This document shows, in pieces, positions 24,681 to 34,005 of a stretch of DNA of 64,000 nt (position 1 is its first letter; the number at the start of each line of letters is the position of its first letter). Below the pieces are notes generated by a model. It saw only the letters and a program-made list of their open reading frames with translations, was not told the origin of the DNA and searched no databases. The translations under genes and the position numbers were made by a program. The stretch is from CAVXXD01 sp963765625 (GTDB lineage: Bacteria; Actinomycetota; Geothermincolia; Geothermincolales; Geothermincolaceae). The stretch is taken from positions 174,273-238,272 of the forward strand of contig CAVXXD010000013.1 in the NCBI GenBank assembly GCA_963765625.1, written 5' to 3'.

Positions 24681-25529
24681 TTACTGCAGCCTGATCACTT
24701 CCACGTCCACGCTGCCGCCCTGAACGCGCACCTTCAGGCAGTGGTAGTAGCCGCCCATGGCCTCGTTGAGGTGGAGCTGGGAGCCCGCCCCGCCGGTGAC
24801 CAGGATGCGCGGGTCGGCCGGCTGATAGACGAGGTAGGCGTGCAGGTGGCCGCAGAACGCCGTGTCCACCCCGTAGCGCCGCCAGACCTCCTCGGCCCGC
24901 TCGGAGGTGTCGCGCGCCCCCTCCCAGTCATCGTACTCGGCCGAGAGGTCGGGCGGAGCCCCGGGAGGGATGTGGGCAAAGACGAACTTCAGGCGGGAGG
25001 CGGTAGCGGCGAGGTCCTCCTCCATCCAAGCCAGCTCATCCTCCGGGTAGCCGTTCAGGGAGTCGGAGCCGTCCAACAGTACGAAGTGGGAGTTGCCGTA
25101 GTCGAAGGAACTCCACAGGGGGCCGAAATATTTCGAGAAAATAGTGCCCGAGGGATCGCGGTAGCGGTCGTTGTCCCCCCGGATGGCGTAATACGTTATC
25201 CCCGCCGACTGCAGGTAGTCGTAGACCTTCTTCAACTCCGCGTCGCTGCCCGAAGCGGTCAGGTCGCCCACTATTATCAGGAAGTCGGCTTCCCCGGCTA
25301 TCCCCACGATCTGCTCCAGCTGCGGGCTCACCCCGTTAGGGTCCCCGCAGACCACGAAGGTGAAATCCGTCTGGTCAGCGTCCTGATTCTCCCCCTCATC
25401 GCCGCCGCCGGTGCCGCTCGTACCGCAGGAGGAGAGGGACAGGATCAGGACGAGCAGGGCCGCCGGCAGAACCGCCGCCGGCGCCGTGCCGTGGAAACGA
25501 GCCCTCTTCTTTCTCTTCAGACCATCCAT
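24681..25529 (-). CDS. Metallophosphoesterase lipoprotein
   Basis: A 282-residue calcineurin-like phosphoesterase. The signal ends at lipobox SLSSC (C35). Metal-site motifs are VVCGDPNG (position of DxH, with D-P-N instead of D-x-H), IIVGDLTASG, YYAIRGDNDRY (GDN), FVFAHIPPG and AFCGHLHAYLV (GHxH). The H in the first motif is replaced, so metal binding may be altered. It is convergent with dinB, with 4 bp between the stops. The substrate is unknown. Confidence 0.88.
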   Translation of the reverse strand: MDGLKRKKRARFHGTAPAAVLPAALLVLILSLSSCGTSGTGGGDEGENQDADQTDFTFVVCGDPNGVSPQLEQIVGIAGEADFLIIVGDLTASGSDAELKKVYDYLQSAGITYYAIRGDNDRYRDPSGTIFSKYFGPLWSSFDYGNSHFVLLDGSDSLNGYPEDELAWMEEDLAATASRLKFVFAHIPPGAPPDLSAEYDDWEGARDTSERAEEVWRRYGVDTAFCGHLHAYLVYQPADPRILVTGGAGSQLHLNEAMGGYYHCLKVRVQGGSVDVEVIRLQ

Positions 25530-25648
25530 GAGAACAGGTTACCACAGCCAGGCCCGTCCCTCATTGACCAGCATACAAGATTGCTAAAGTGCCGAAAAAG
25601 GTGATAGCTTAGAAGCGAAGTTCCGTTGTATCGGAAGGAGGTCTTTGC

Positions 25649-27166
25649 ATGATAACAACCGGCGAGATCCTCGCGCGTAACGCCCGGAAGTACCCGGGGC
25701 GGGAGGCACTTGTTTTCGAGGACCGGCGCTACACCTACGAGGAGTTGAACGTAACCGTTAACCGGCTCGCCAACGCCCTCATAGACATGGGGCTGGATAA
25801 GGGTGAGAAAGTCGTACTGCTCAGCCTTAACTCCGACAGCTTCATCTTCTCCTACTTCGCCGTGATGAAAGCGGGGGGCATCGTGGTCCCCCTGAACTTC
25901 CGCCTGGCCCCGCCGGAGGCGAAGTACATGCTGGACAACTGCGACGCCCGGTTCTGCATTGTGTCGGAGGAATTCCTCCCCATGGTCCGCGAGATCCGCG
26001 ACGGCCTCCCCTTGATGGAAAAGTGGATACAAGCCGACGGCCAGGCCGAAGGCGATTTCCTCTACCTCCCCGACCTCATAGCCTCAGGCAGCCCTTCCGA
26101 GCCCAGGGTGAAGGTGGACCTCTTCGACGAATCCGCCATCATCTACACCGCCGGCACGGCCGGCCGGCCCAAGGGGGCGGTCTTCAACCACTACAGCCAC
26201 CTGATGATCGCCATGGCCATGCTCTCCGAACTGGGCATGCGTGAGACCGACCGCATCCTCTACTCGGCTCCCCTCTTCGATTCCGCCGAGCTCCACCTCT
26301 TCCTCTGGCCGGGCACCCTGGTCGGAGCCACCCACGTGGTCGCCAGGAACTTCGTCCCCGAAGAGACCCTGGGGCTCATCGAGAAGGAAAAGATCACCCA
26401 GTTCTTCGGAGCCGCCACCATGTACCTGCTGATGATGCAAGTGCCCGGCTTTGAAAAGTACGACCTCTCTTCCGTCAGGTACTGGTCCTACGGCGCCGCC
26501 CCCATGTCCCGCGAGCAGGTGCTCAAAGCCGAGGAGATGTTTAAGAGCGATAATTTCTTCTGCTTCTGCGGCCTCACCGAGGGGGGCCCGGGAGGAGTGC
26601 GCCTCCGCCCCGAAGACCAGGTCCACAAGGCGGGGACGCAGGGCCTGCCCATCATCAACTGCGAGTCCCGGGTGGTCAACGACGCCGACGAGGACGCCGC
26701 CGTGGGCGAGATGGGCGAGTGGATGGTGCGTTGCGAGAGCAACATGCTCCATTACTACAAAAACCCCGATGCCACCGCGGAGGTGTTCACGCCCGACGGC
26801 TGGCTGCGCACCGACGACCTGGCGGTGGTGGACGAGGACGGCTACGTGACCCTGGTGGACCGCAAGAAGGAAGTAGTCGTCACCGGCGGGGAGAAAGTCT
26901 ATCCGCGCGAGGTGGAGATGGCCATCCTGGAAAACGGCAAGGTGATGGACGCCGCCGTGGTGGGGCAACCCGACGAGATCTACGGGGAGACGGTCAAGGC
27001 TTTCGTGGTGCCCATGCCGGGAGCCGAGCTTACGGCCGAGGAGATGAGCGAGTTCTGCCGGGGCAGGCTGGGCGATTTCAAGATCCCCACCGCCTGGGAA
27101 TTCGTCGAAACCCTCCCCCGCAACCCCTCCGGCAAGATCCAGAAATACATGTTGCGCGAGTTCTAA
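25649..27166 (+). CDS. Acyl-CoA synthetase (AMP-binding, fatty-acid/aryl-CoA ligase type)
   Basis: A 505-residue ANL-superfamily enzyme: carboxylate + ATP + CoA to acyl-CoA. P-loop IIYTAGTAGRPKGAV near residue 168 (TAGTAG in place of TSGTTG), A5 region YGAAPMSREQ, A7 YGAAP/GLTEGGPGG, A8 GWLRTDDLAVVDEDGYVTLV and the A10 lysine in PRNPSGKIQKYMLREF. Medium-length, similar to FadD3/FadD13- or benzoate-CoA-ligase-like enzymes. GGAAGGAGG precedes the ATG. It stands alone between divergent and co-directional neighbours and could feed the CoA-metabolising genes in this region. Confidence 0.92.
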   Translation: MITTGEILARNARKYPGREALVFEDRRYTYEELNVTVNRLANALIDMGLDKGEKVVLLSLNSDSFIFSYFAVMKAGGIVVPLNFRLAPPEAKYMLDNCDARFCIVSEEFLPMVREIRDGLPLMEKWIQADGQAEGDFLYLPDLIASGSPSEPRVKVDLFDESAIIYTAGTAGRPKGAVFNHYSHLMIAMAMLSELGMRETDRILYSAPLFDSAELHLFLWPGTLVGATHVVARNFVPEETLGLIEKEKITQFFGAATMYLLMMQVPGFEKYDLSSVRYWSYGAAPMSREQVLKAEEMFKSDNFFCFCGLTEGGPGGVRLRPEDQVHKAGTQGLPIINCESRVVNDADEDAAVGEMGEWMVRCESNMLHYYKNPDATAEVFTPDGWLRTDDLAVVDEDGYVTLVDRKKEVVVTGGEKVYPREVEMAILENGKVMDAAVVGQPDEIYGETVKAFVVPMPGAELTAEEMSEFCRGRLGDFKIPTAWEFVETLPRNPSGKIQKYMLREF

Positions 27167-27272
27167 AGAGAGTTAACGGATAATCACTGCCCGGTTAGAA
27201 GCATCGCTAACCGGGCATCATGTTGGGTAAGAATAACATTGTGTGCCGGTTCATCAAGGGAAGGATGGAACT

Positions 27273-28298
27273 ATGAGAATTGCTCTCCTGACAGGCGGAG
27301 GAGATTCCTCGGCTATCAACGCCGCCATCCGGGCAGTGGTCCGTAAATGTATCGCCGAAGGTTATGAGGTCATCGGCATCAAGCGCGGCTGGCGCGGCCT
27401 GATACAGGACGAGGTGGAGCCGCTGTTCATAGGATCCGTCTCCGGCATCATCCAGCGGGGCGGGACCATCCTGGGGACTTCCCGCACCAACCCCTTCAAC
27501 GTGGAGAGCGGGGTGGAGAACATCATGGTCAACCTGCGCAAGCACGGCATCGACGCCGTCATCGCCATCGGCGGCGATGACACCAACACCGTGGCCCACC
27601 GCCTGGCCGGGTACGGGGTAAGGTGCGTGGGCATCCCCCAGACCATCGACAACGATCTGCCGGGCACCGAATATGCCATCGGCTTCGACACCGCCGTGTC
27701 CGTGGCCTGCGACGCCCTGGACAAACTGCACACCACTGCCTCGTCCCACCACCGCATCATGGTACTGGAAGTTATGGGGCGTGACGCCGGCTGGATAGCC
27801 CTCATCGCCGGCATCGCCGGGGGGGCTGACAACATCCTCATCCCCGAGGTGCCCTTCACCATCGAAGAAGTGATCGAGCGCATCGAGAAGAGGAAGGGCA
27901 GGAACAAGGACTTCAGTATCATCGTAGTCTCGGAAGGCGCCAAGCCTCAGGGCATGGACGACCAGGTGGTGCGGAGCCAGAAAAAAGACCCCTTCGGCCA
28001 CGTGCGCCTGGGGGGCATCGGGTCCTGGCTGGCGGACGAGATCGAGGAGCGTACCGGTTACGAGACCCGCGTCACCCACCTTGGCCACCTGCAAAGGGGC
28101 GGCATGCCCACCGTCTTCGACCGGGTGCTGGCTACGCGGCTGGGCGCCTTCGCCGTGGACATGGTCAAGCATGAGACTTTCGATCACATGGCCTGCCTGC
28201 GCTCCAACCAGCCGGAAGCGGTGCCTTATGAGGAAGCGCTGGCGGGTGTCAAACAGGTTGACATGCCGCTTTATGAGCTTGCCAAGCTGTTCTCCTGA
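27273..28298 (+). CDS. pfkA: 6-phosphofructokinase, group with mixed phosphoryl-donor residues
   Basis: A 341-residue Pfk. The N-terminus MRIALLTGGGDSSAINAAIR binds the phosphoryl donor, GGDDT is at 100-104, PQTIDND at 122-128, then FDTAVSVACDALDKLH and EVMGRDAGWIAL (fructose-6-P site) and HLGHLQRGG. Donor specificity is set by two positions: ATP enzymes have Gly/Gly and PPi enzymes Asp/Lys. Here they are D103 and Q123, so neither rule applies cleanly. ATG 27273 follows GGGAAGG; a longer frame upstream reads as leader. Stop is 2 bp from the convergent gene. Confidence 0.92.
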   Translation: MRIALLTGGGDSSAINAAIRAVVRKCIAEGYEVIGIKRGWRGLIQDEVEPLFIGSVSGIIQRGGTILGTSRTNPFNVESGVENIMVNLRKHGIDAVIAIGGDDTNTVAHRLAGYGVRCVGIPQTIDNDLPGTEYAIGFDTAVSVACDALDKLHTTASSHHRIMVLEVMGRDAGWIALIAGIAGGADNILIPEVPFTIEEVIERIEKRKGRNKDFSIIVVSEGAKPQGMDDQVVRSQKKDPFGHVRLGGIGSWLADEIEERTGYETRVTHLGHLQRGGMPTVFDRVLATRLGAFAVDMVKHETFDHMACLRSNQPEAVPYEEALAGVKQVDMPLYELAKLFS

Positions 28299-28300
28299 GG

Positions 28301-28858
28301 TCAGGCGGGAACCCAGCCCAGGAACTTCACCCCTTCTTGGTACCCTTCCCCACCGGACTCCCGCACCTTGACGAAGATGAGTTCAGTGCGGCCGTTCACC
28401 AGGTAGTAACCGTAGACCGGGGTCTCCGAGCGCTCGTACTCCGTGATGTCCTTGACTTCGATGGAGAAACCGTCGGGGGAAGTCTCACCGGTGATCGGGT
28501 CGAGCTCGGTGACCTCTTCCGGCGTGAGGTACTCATGGAAGTAGACACTGACGTTGCTCCCCCCCTCAACCTCCTCGACGGTCTCGTAGAAGCGTGCGAT
28601 GGCTACACCGCTGCCACTCCCTTCGGGCATGTTCATAACCCGGCCGTCCTCGAGGTAGATGTCCTCAATCTCGTCTGCCGGCCCGATGACCATGATGGGG
28701 TCATAGGTAGGGGTCTTCAGGTAGCCGGGGACCCAGAGGTACTTGTAAAGAAGCAGTCCACCGAAGATCACGGCGATCACAATCGGCATGACGATGACTA
28801 TGGCCGGTACGTTCTCCAGTTTCTTTTTCGTCTTTTCCATCGAGTTGTTGTCCGCCAT
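28301..28858 (-). CDS. Single-pass membrane protein of unknown function
   Basis: 185 residues: charged N-terminus (KTKKKLENV), one transmembrane helix at about residues 18-42 (PAIVIVMPIVIAVIFGGLLL) and an extracytoplasmic domain with many acidic residues (DEIEDIYLEDGRVMNMPEGS; YFHEYLTPEEVTELDP) ending KFLGWVPA. No family recognised. GGAAGGGTCGG-type purine site upstream of ATG 28858. Confidence 0.65.
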   Translation of the reverse strand: MADNNSMEKTKKKLENVPAIVIVMPIVIAVIFGGLLLYKYLWVPGYLKTPTYDPIMVIGPADEIEDIYLEDGRVMNMPEGSGSGVAIARFYETVEEVEGGSNVSVYFHEYLTPEEVTELDPITGETSPDGFSIEVKDITEYERSETPVYGYYLVNGRTELIFVKVRESGGEGYQEGVKFLGWVPA

Positions 28859-29024
28859 TTTTCCCGCGCCCGACCCTTCCTTTAAGACCCTTGGGTTCTG
28901 ATGATAATTCTGGTGTATCCACGCGGGGATGTCAAAGCTTCACCGCGTTGTCCCAGGGCAGGAAAAATATGTTATCATCGCGATAAGGGTGGTTTTTGAC
29001 TCGCGGTAGAAGGAGTGCGGACAT

Positions 29025-30269
29025 ATGAAGCTTCGCATGAAGGCGGCTCTGATAATCGGCGTTACTTTTCTCGTCATCTTCGTGGCGGTCGGCGTCATCC
29101 TGAACATCCTGATGATGGACCAGTTGGAGGAGCACGAGGACGACATGGTCACCGGCTATGCCGAGAGGGCGCAGATGTCCCTGTCCGCGGCCATCGACAA
29201 CCTGGACACCACCCTGCTGGAATGGGCGAACTGGGACGATCCGTATTACTTCATGGAAGACCGCAACCAGGAATTCATCGACGAATATCTGATTTATGAC
29301 AGCTTCTACAGTTCGGGAGTGAACATGTTCGCGATGGCCACGCTCTCCGGAGAGATGGTGCGGGAAAGTTATTACGACTTCGAGGCCGGAGAAGAAGCGC
29401 CGGTCCCACCGGACCTCGAAGGACGCCTGGTGCCCGGCGACCCGCGCCTGTCACTCAATTCGGGGGATCCTGCCGTCCAGGGAATCCTGTCAACCTCCGA
29501 AGGGACCATGCTCGTTGCCTCCAACCCCATCCTCACCACCACGGGCGAAGGGCCCATAGCCGGAGTGATGATGATGGGCCGCCTGTTGACCGAGGAAGAA
29601 CTGGGCGGCTTGCGAGAGATGACCGGCCTCGACCTCTATTTCCATCCGGTAGGCTCGCCCGAGGTTCCCGAAAAAGTCGCCGATCAGCTTCTGGCCGGCG
29701 ATGACGTGGTCGTCTACCCCGTAGATAACGACGTCGTGGCAGGTTACGCCATGGTTGACGACGTCTACGGCGAACCCGCCCTGGTGCTGGAGATAAGGGA
29801 AGCGCGCACCGTCTACGACCAGGGAAAGACCTTCCAGGCTTACATGATCATCTCCCTGATAATCGTGGCCCTGCTCTTTGCCCTCGCCCTGATCCTGCTG
29901 CTGGAGTTGTCGGTGATCCGGCCGGCCGAGAGGCTCGATGCCTCCCTCCAGGAGATCGGTGAAGAAAGCGACCTGTCGGCCCGTGTCGAGGTGAAAGGCA
30001 ACGACGAGCTGGCCAGCCTGGCAAGATCCATAAATACCATGCTGACCAAGCTGGAGGATTCCCAGTACGAGATCACCCGCAACGAGCACGATCACGAGGA
30101 CCTGGTCCGCCAGCTGGACGAGGCCACGGCAAAAGTCATGCAAGGTGACCTGGAAGTCAAGCTGGACATCACGGAAGGCGAACGGTTCGAGGGCCTGAAG
30201 CGCTCCGTCCAGGAGATGATCGACGGCCTCAACCGCATGATGAACAAGTCCACCGGCCTGGAAGAATGA
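29025..30269 (+). CDS. CHASE4/HAMP membrane sensor without an output domain
   Basis: 414 residues: TM1 at 8-29, an extracytoplasmic CHASE4-like domain (LLEWANWDDPYYFMEDRNQE matches the W-D-x-Y-x-F signature), TM2 near 270-295 (AYMIISLIIVALLFALALIL), a HAMP domain (VIRPAERLDASLQEIGEESD...ELASLARSINTML), a coiled-coil stretch and a second HAMP-like segment (GDLEVKLDITEGERFEGLKR). No kinase, GGDEF or methyl-accepting domain follows; the chain ends KSTGLEE. It may signal through a partner. The next gene starts 10 bp downstream and is the obvious candidate. Confidence 0.85.
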   Translation: MKLRMKAALIIGVTFLVIFVAVGVILNILMMDQLEEHEDDMVTGYAERAQMSLSAAIDNLDTTLLEWANWDDPYYFMEDRNQEFIDEYLIYDSFYSSGVNMFAMATLSGEMVRESYYDFEAGEEAPVPPDLEGRLVPGDPRLSLNSGDPAVQGILSTSEGTMLVASNPILTTTGEGPIAGVMMMGRLLTEEELGGLREMTGLDLYFHPVGSPEVPEKVADQLLAGDDVVVYPVDNDVVAGYAMVDDVYGEPALVLEIREARTVYDQGKTFQAYMIISLIIVALLFALALILLLELSVIRPAERLDASLQEIGEESDLSARVEVKGNDELASLARSINTMLTKLEDSQYEITRNEHDHEDLVRQLDEATAKVMQGDLEVKLDITEGERFEGLKRSVQEMIDGLNRMMNKSTGLEE

Positions 30270-30279
30270 GCCCGATCTT

Positions 30280-30726
30280 ATGAGTATACGCAACCGGATG
30301 TTCCTGGCGATGGGTTATCTCCACCGCCTGCTGTACCTCGTGCCGGGGCTGGGCGACCGCCTGGTGCGGGGGATCTGCGCCGGTATCGCTTTCCTGTATA
30401 TCCGCTCCCCCTACGGCATCAAGGACTTCGTCTCCATGGACGAGTTCCGACGCCGCTTCGAGGGGTTGGTGGAGATGGGGGGCCTCCCCGCCGTGGTCAC
30501 CGGCCACGACGATGACAGGCTGCAACTGGTGGTGGACCCTTGCCCCTACGGTTTCAGCAAACCGGAGCACCGGGGGGTCTGCCGGGCTGCCATGTACATG
30601 GACGAGAGGATGTACGCCTACTGTGGTGCGACGCTGGTGATCGACGAGAGCCTCCCGGACGGCGACCCCGTCTGCAAGTGCTCCATCTACGCGCCGGGCA
30701 AAGCTCCTTCCACCACCGGCAAGTAA
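30280..30726 (+). CDS. Cysteine-rich protein of unknown function, coupled to the sensor
   Basis: 148 residues. The N-terminal half is helical (MFLAMGYLHRLLYLVPGLGD). The C-terminal half contains five cysteines: DPCPYGF, HRGVCRAAMY, MYAYCGATL and DPVCKCSIY. The spacing suggests a metal or Fe-S site, somewhat like the Cys clusters of V4R-type ligand-binding domains, but I do not recognise the family. It lies 10 bp after the sensor stop, likely the same operon. Confidence 0.6.
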   Translation: MSIRNRMFLAMGYLHRLLYLVPGLGDRLVRGICAGIAFLYIRSPYGIKDFVSMDEFRRRFEGLVEMGGLPAVVTGHDDDRLQLVVDPCPYGFSKPEHRGVCRAAMYMDERMYAYCGATLVIDESLPDGDPVCKCSIYAPGKAPSTTGK

Positions 30727-30903
30727 TCGGAACGGCCGTTTTGTCTTCCGGCCCCGGCGTGATAGGATTACTTCATTGAAAGGCGCTTACGGGGGCAATC
30801 ACTCGCAGTTTATTTAATCACATCTCACTATTCACGTTGAACCGGCTTTCCCTTTTACGGGATTTAAAGTTATTGGTAAGCAGGGAATGTGGAGGTGATG
30901 CGA

Positions 30904-31248
30904 ATGGCTTTGGAAACGGCTGACGTTTTCGGGTTGATGTCCGCTGCCTACCGGACAGGGCTGCTGGACAAGGCGCTTCCCCTGGTCGGTGAGGCGATCA
31001 GCGGATGCCAGGAGGACACCGGCCTCGATTTCGGGGACCTCATGAACAAGCTGGATGAAGCGAAAAGCAGGACCATTATCAAGCTTGACCGGCTCCTCGG
31101 AAAGTCCGGCCCAATCTTGCGCCTGGCTTCGAACGAGCGCCTGCTGGCCCTTCTTTCCAGGATCATGGACTTCGGTGCGGTACGTAAGGCGACCTCGCTG
31201 TTGCTTCGCAAGAGCCTGGTGCTGGTGGTGGGGGGGATGAAACCATGA
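30904..31248 (+). CDS. Small helical protein heading the FAD/Fe-S oxidoreductase operon
   Basis: 114 residues from ATG 30904, preceded by GGAGGTGA at 30891-30898. Almost entirely alpha-helical (ETADVFGLMSAAYRTGLLDK; FGDLMNKLDEAKSRTIIKLD; RKATSLLLRKSLVLVVGG). The stop overlaps the next start (ATGA at 31245-31248). No family recognised; the tight coupling suggests a subunit or chaperone of the downstream oxidoreductase. Confidence 0.65.
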   Translation: MALETADVFGLMSAAYRTGLLDKALPLVGEAISGCQEDTGLDFGDLMNKLDEAKSRTIIKLDRLLGKSGPILRLASNERLLALLSRIMDFGAVRKATSLLLRKSLVLVVGGMKP

Positions 31249-32720
31249 GAGCGAGACTCGAAGCCATCGTGAGCCCCGGCGCCGTCTCCGACGATCCCCA
31301 GGCGCTGGCCGGATACACCGCCTGCCTCGGTCCGGTGAAGCCGGGGATGCCGGGCAAGCCCCTGCTGGTGGTCAAGCCGGCGAACACGAGCGAGGTGCAG
31401 GCCGTCGTCAGGCTGGCCAACGAGATGGGCCTCAACCTCATCCCCGTCTCCTCGGGGACTCCACGCTTTCACGGCGGAACCGTCCCGTCCGGTGACGGCG
31501 TCATCGTCGACCTGTCGGGAATGGATTCCATCATCCGCATCAACGGCCTCCACAAGGTAGCCATCATCGAGCCGGGGGTGACCTTCTCCCGGCTAAAGCT
31601 GGAAGCCGAAAAGCACGGCCTCAAGCCGCTGATGCCCCTGCTGCCCCGAGCAACCAAGTCGGTGCTCGCCTCCTACCTCGAGAGGGAGCCCATCACCACG
31701 CCGCGCTACCACTGGGACATGACCGACCCCATCCTCTGCACCGAACTGGTGTTCGGCACCGGCGACCTCATGCGCACGGGCTCGGCGGCAGGGCCCGGCC
31801 CGCTGGAGATGCAGTGGGACAGGCAGATACAGCAGAAGAACCCGACGGGAGGGCCGGGTGCCATCAACTTCGTCCAGCTCTTCCAGGCGGCCCAGGGATC
31901 AATGGGCATCGCCACCTGGGCTTCGATCAAGCTGGAGATGATGCCCCGGGCGCGCAAGCTCCACTTCGTTCCCGAGACGGACCTCGCGAAACTGATCGGC
32001 TTCTCCTACCGCATGCTCCGTCTCAAGCTGGGAGACGAGTTTCTCATCCTGAGCGGACTGGCCCTTGCCAGCATCCTGGCGGAGGGCCCGGCGGAGATAA
32101 GGGCCCTGGCGGAGAAGCAGGCCCCTTACGTCCTGGTCTACTGCACGGCCGGCTATCAGCACTTCCCCGAGAAGCGCGTCGACTACCAGGAGCAGGACAT
32201 CGCCGTTGCGGCCCAGCATTACGGTGTGGTACCGAGGAGCGAAGTACCCGGCGCCACCGCCCGGCGGATGCTGGAGATACTCGACAACCCCTCACCCGAC
32301 CCCTACTGGAAGCTTCGCCTCGCGGGCGGGTTCCGCGAGATCTCCTTCCTGACCACCATGGACCGGGCCCCTTCTTTCATCGAACTGATGAACGGCAAAG
32401 CGGCCAAGGCCGGCTTCCCGGCAGGCGATATCGCCGTCTACCTCCAGCCGATCCAGCAGGGAAGAAGCTGCCACCTGGAGTTCGACCTCCTCTACGACCC
32501 CACCCACGCCGCAGAGGCGGCGCGAGTGGAAGAGCTGTACGACGAAGCCGGGCGCGCCCTGCGCGACGCCGGGGCCTTCTTCTCGCGTCCTTACGGGCCC
32601 CTGGCCGACCTGGCATACGCCGAGTGCCCGGACACCGTCAGGACCTTGAAAAAGGTGAAGGCGATATTCGACCCCAACCGCGTCATGAACCGCGGGCGGC
32701 TCTGCTTCGAGGAGGTGTAA
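31245..32720 (+). CDS. FAD-linked oxidase (GlcD/VAO-type)
   Basis: 491 residues with the PCMH-type FAD domain: LLVVKPANTSEVQAVVRLAN, LIPVSSGTPRFHGGTVPSGD (pyrophosphate loop, with atypical P-R-F-H in place of G-x-G), GVIVDLSGMDSIIRING and IEPGVTFSRLKLEAEKHGLK. The C-terminal cap ends DPNRVMNRGRLCFEE, the normal GlcD-family end. No His/Cys covalent flavinylation motif is obvious. Partner of the Fe-S subunit and the second FAD oxidase downstream; the whole resembles GlcDEF/lactate-type dehydrogenases linked to an acceptor by an HdrD-like protein. Confidence 0.88.
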   Translation: MRARLEAIVSPGAVSDDPQALAGYTACLGPVKPGMPGKPLLVVKPANTSEVQAVVRLANEMGLNLIPVSSGTPRFHGGTVPSGDGVIVDLSGMDSIIRINGLHKVAIIEPGVTFSRLKLEAEKHGLKPLMPLLPRATKSVLASYLEREPITTPRYHWDMTDPILCTELVFGTGDLMRTGSAAGPGPLEMQWDRQIQQKNPTGGPGAINFVQLFQAAQGSMGIATWASIKLEMMPRARKLHFVPETDLAKLIGFSYRMLRLKLGDEFLILSGLALASILAEGPAEIRALAEKQAPYVLVYCTAGYQHFPEKRVDYQEQDIAVAAQHYGVVPRSEVPGATARRMLEILDNPSPDPYWKLRLAGGFREISFLTTMDRAPSFIELMNGKAAKAGFPAGDIAVYLQPIQQGRSCHLEFDLLYDPTHAAEAARVEELYDEAGRALRDAGAFFSRPYGPLADLAYAECPDTVRTLKKVKAIFDPNRVMNRGRLCFEEV

Positions 32721-32721
32721 G

Positions 32722-34002
32722 ATGGCCCTGGTAGACTACGAACGGGACATGGCCGGTTGCTCCCGCAACTCCTACTGCAAGTTCATGCCCTGGAACAAGG
32801 CGCAGAGCTGGCGGTTCGCCAACCTCTGCCCCGCCGTGACCCGCTTCAACTTCCACGCCTACTCGGGAGGGGGCAGGTTGAACATGGGCCTCTCCCTGGT
32901 GCAGGGGCGCAGCGAACTGACCGAAGGGGTGGCGGAGATTATCTACCGCTGCCAGCTCTGCGGAGCTTGCGACATGGCCTGCAAGGTGTTCAAGGACGAC
33001 TTCGACATCACCGTGATCCTGATGGAGCTGCGGGCCCACTGCGTGGAGTCGGGCCAGCTCATCCCCGAGCACATGCTGATGATCGATAACTTGAAGAAAG
33101 AAGGGAACGTCATCGGCGGGCCCAGGGCGGACCGCGGCGCCTGGGCTAAGGGCCTGGGGCTTGCGGACATAAACCGCGAGAAGGCCGACGTCCTGTTCCA
33201 CGCCGGGTGCCGCTACTCCTACGACGAGGACCTGTGGCCGGTGGTCCGCGGCGCCGTGCGCCTGATGCAGGCCGCCGGGGCCGACGTGGGCATCGCCGGG
33301 GCCGAGGAGTCCTGCTGCGGCGGGCGCGCCTACGAACTGGGCTTCCGGGGCGAGGCGGAGAACTACGCCGACGACATGCTCTCTCGCATCAAGGCGTCGG
33401 GCGCCTCCACCCTGGTCACCTGCTGCTCCGACGGGTACGCCCACTTCCGCTACCTCTATCCCAAAATGGGCAAGACCCCGCCGGTGGAGGTGCTGCATAT
33501 CACCGAGTACCTCAACCGCGCCATCGGGCAGGGCCGCCTCCGCCTGAAGTACCCTGTCCCCATGCAGGTCACCTGGCACGACCCCTGCCACCTCGGCAGG
33601 ATGAGCGAGCCCTACACCGGCGAGTGGACGGGCGACAAGCTCGAGCGGCCCATGGACATGAAGCGCACCGGCCGCAAGGGTTGCTACGAGCCGCCGCGGG
33701 AGATCCTCGAGTCCATACCCGGCGTGCGCCTGGTGGAGATGGAACGCATCAAGGAGTGCGCCTGGTGCTGCGGTGCGGGCGGCGGCGTACTGGAGGCCTA
33801 TCCCGAATACGGCCTATGGACGGCCGGGGAGCGGCTAGCGGAAGCGGAGTCAACCGGTGCCGACGCCCTGGTAACTTCCTGCCCCTGGTGCGAGCGGAAT
33901 TTCTCCGACGCCCTGGCCGCCAACGGGTCCCGCCTGAAAATGTACGACCTGACAGAGCTGGTGTGCAGGTCCGCCGGTCTCGCAGAAGAAGGGAGGGGAT
34001 GA
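32722..34002 (+). CDS. Heterodisulfide-reductase-D/GlcF-like Fe-S oxidoreductase subunit
   Basis: 426 residues. One clear ferredoxin-type motif CQLCGACDMACK near residue 76 (CxxCxxCxxxC), with a second partial set at its N-terminus (GCSRNSYCKFMPWN; CPAVTRFN). Two CCG-type domains follow: ESCCGGRAYELG / CCSDGYAHFRYLYPKMG and CHLGRM ... CAWCCGAGGG ... VTSCPWCERNF. CCG cysteines hold the noncubane clusters of HdrB/D. It would pass electrons between the two flanking flavoproteins and a membrane or soluble carrier. Start 32722 is one base after the previous stop. Confidence 0.88.
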   Translation: MALVDYERDMAGCSRNSYCKFMPWNKAQSWRFANLCPAVTRFNFHAYSGGGRLNMGLSLVQGRSELTEGVAEIIYRCQLCGACDMACKVFKDDFDITVILMELRAHCVESGQLIPEHMLMIDNLKKEGNVIGGPRADRGAWAKGLGLADINREKADVLFHAGCRYSYDEDLWPVVRGAVRLMQAAGADVGIAGAEESCCGGRAYELGFRGEAENYADDMLSRIKASGASTLVTCCSDGYAHFRYLYPKMGKTPPVEVLHITEYLNRAIGQGRLRLKYPVPMQVTWHDPCHLGRMSEPYTGEWTGDKLERPMDMKRTGRKGCYEPPREILESIPGVRLVEMERIKECAWCCGAGGGVLEAYPEYGLWTAGERLAEAESTGADALVTSCPWCERNFSDALAANGSRLKMYDLTELVCRSAGLAEEGRG

Positions 34003-34005
34003 GCC

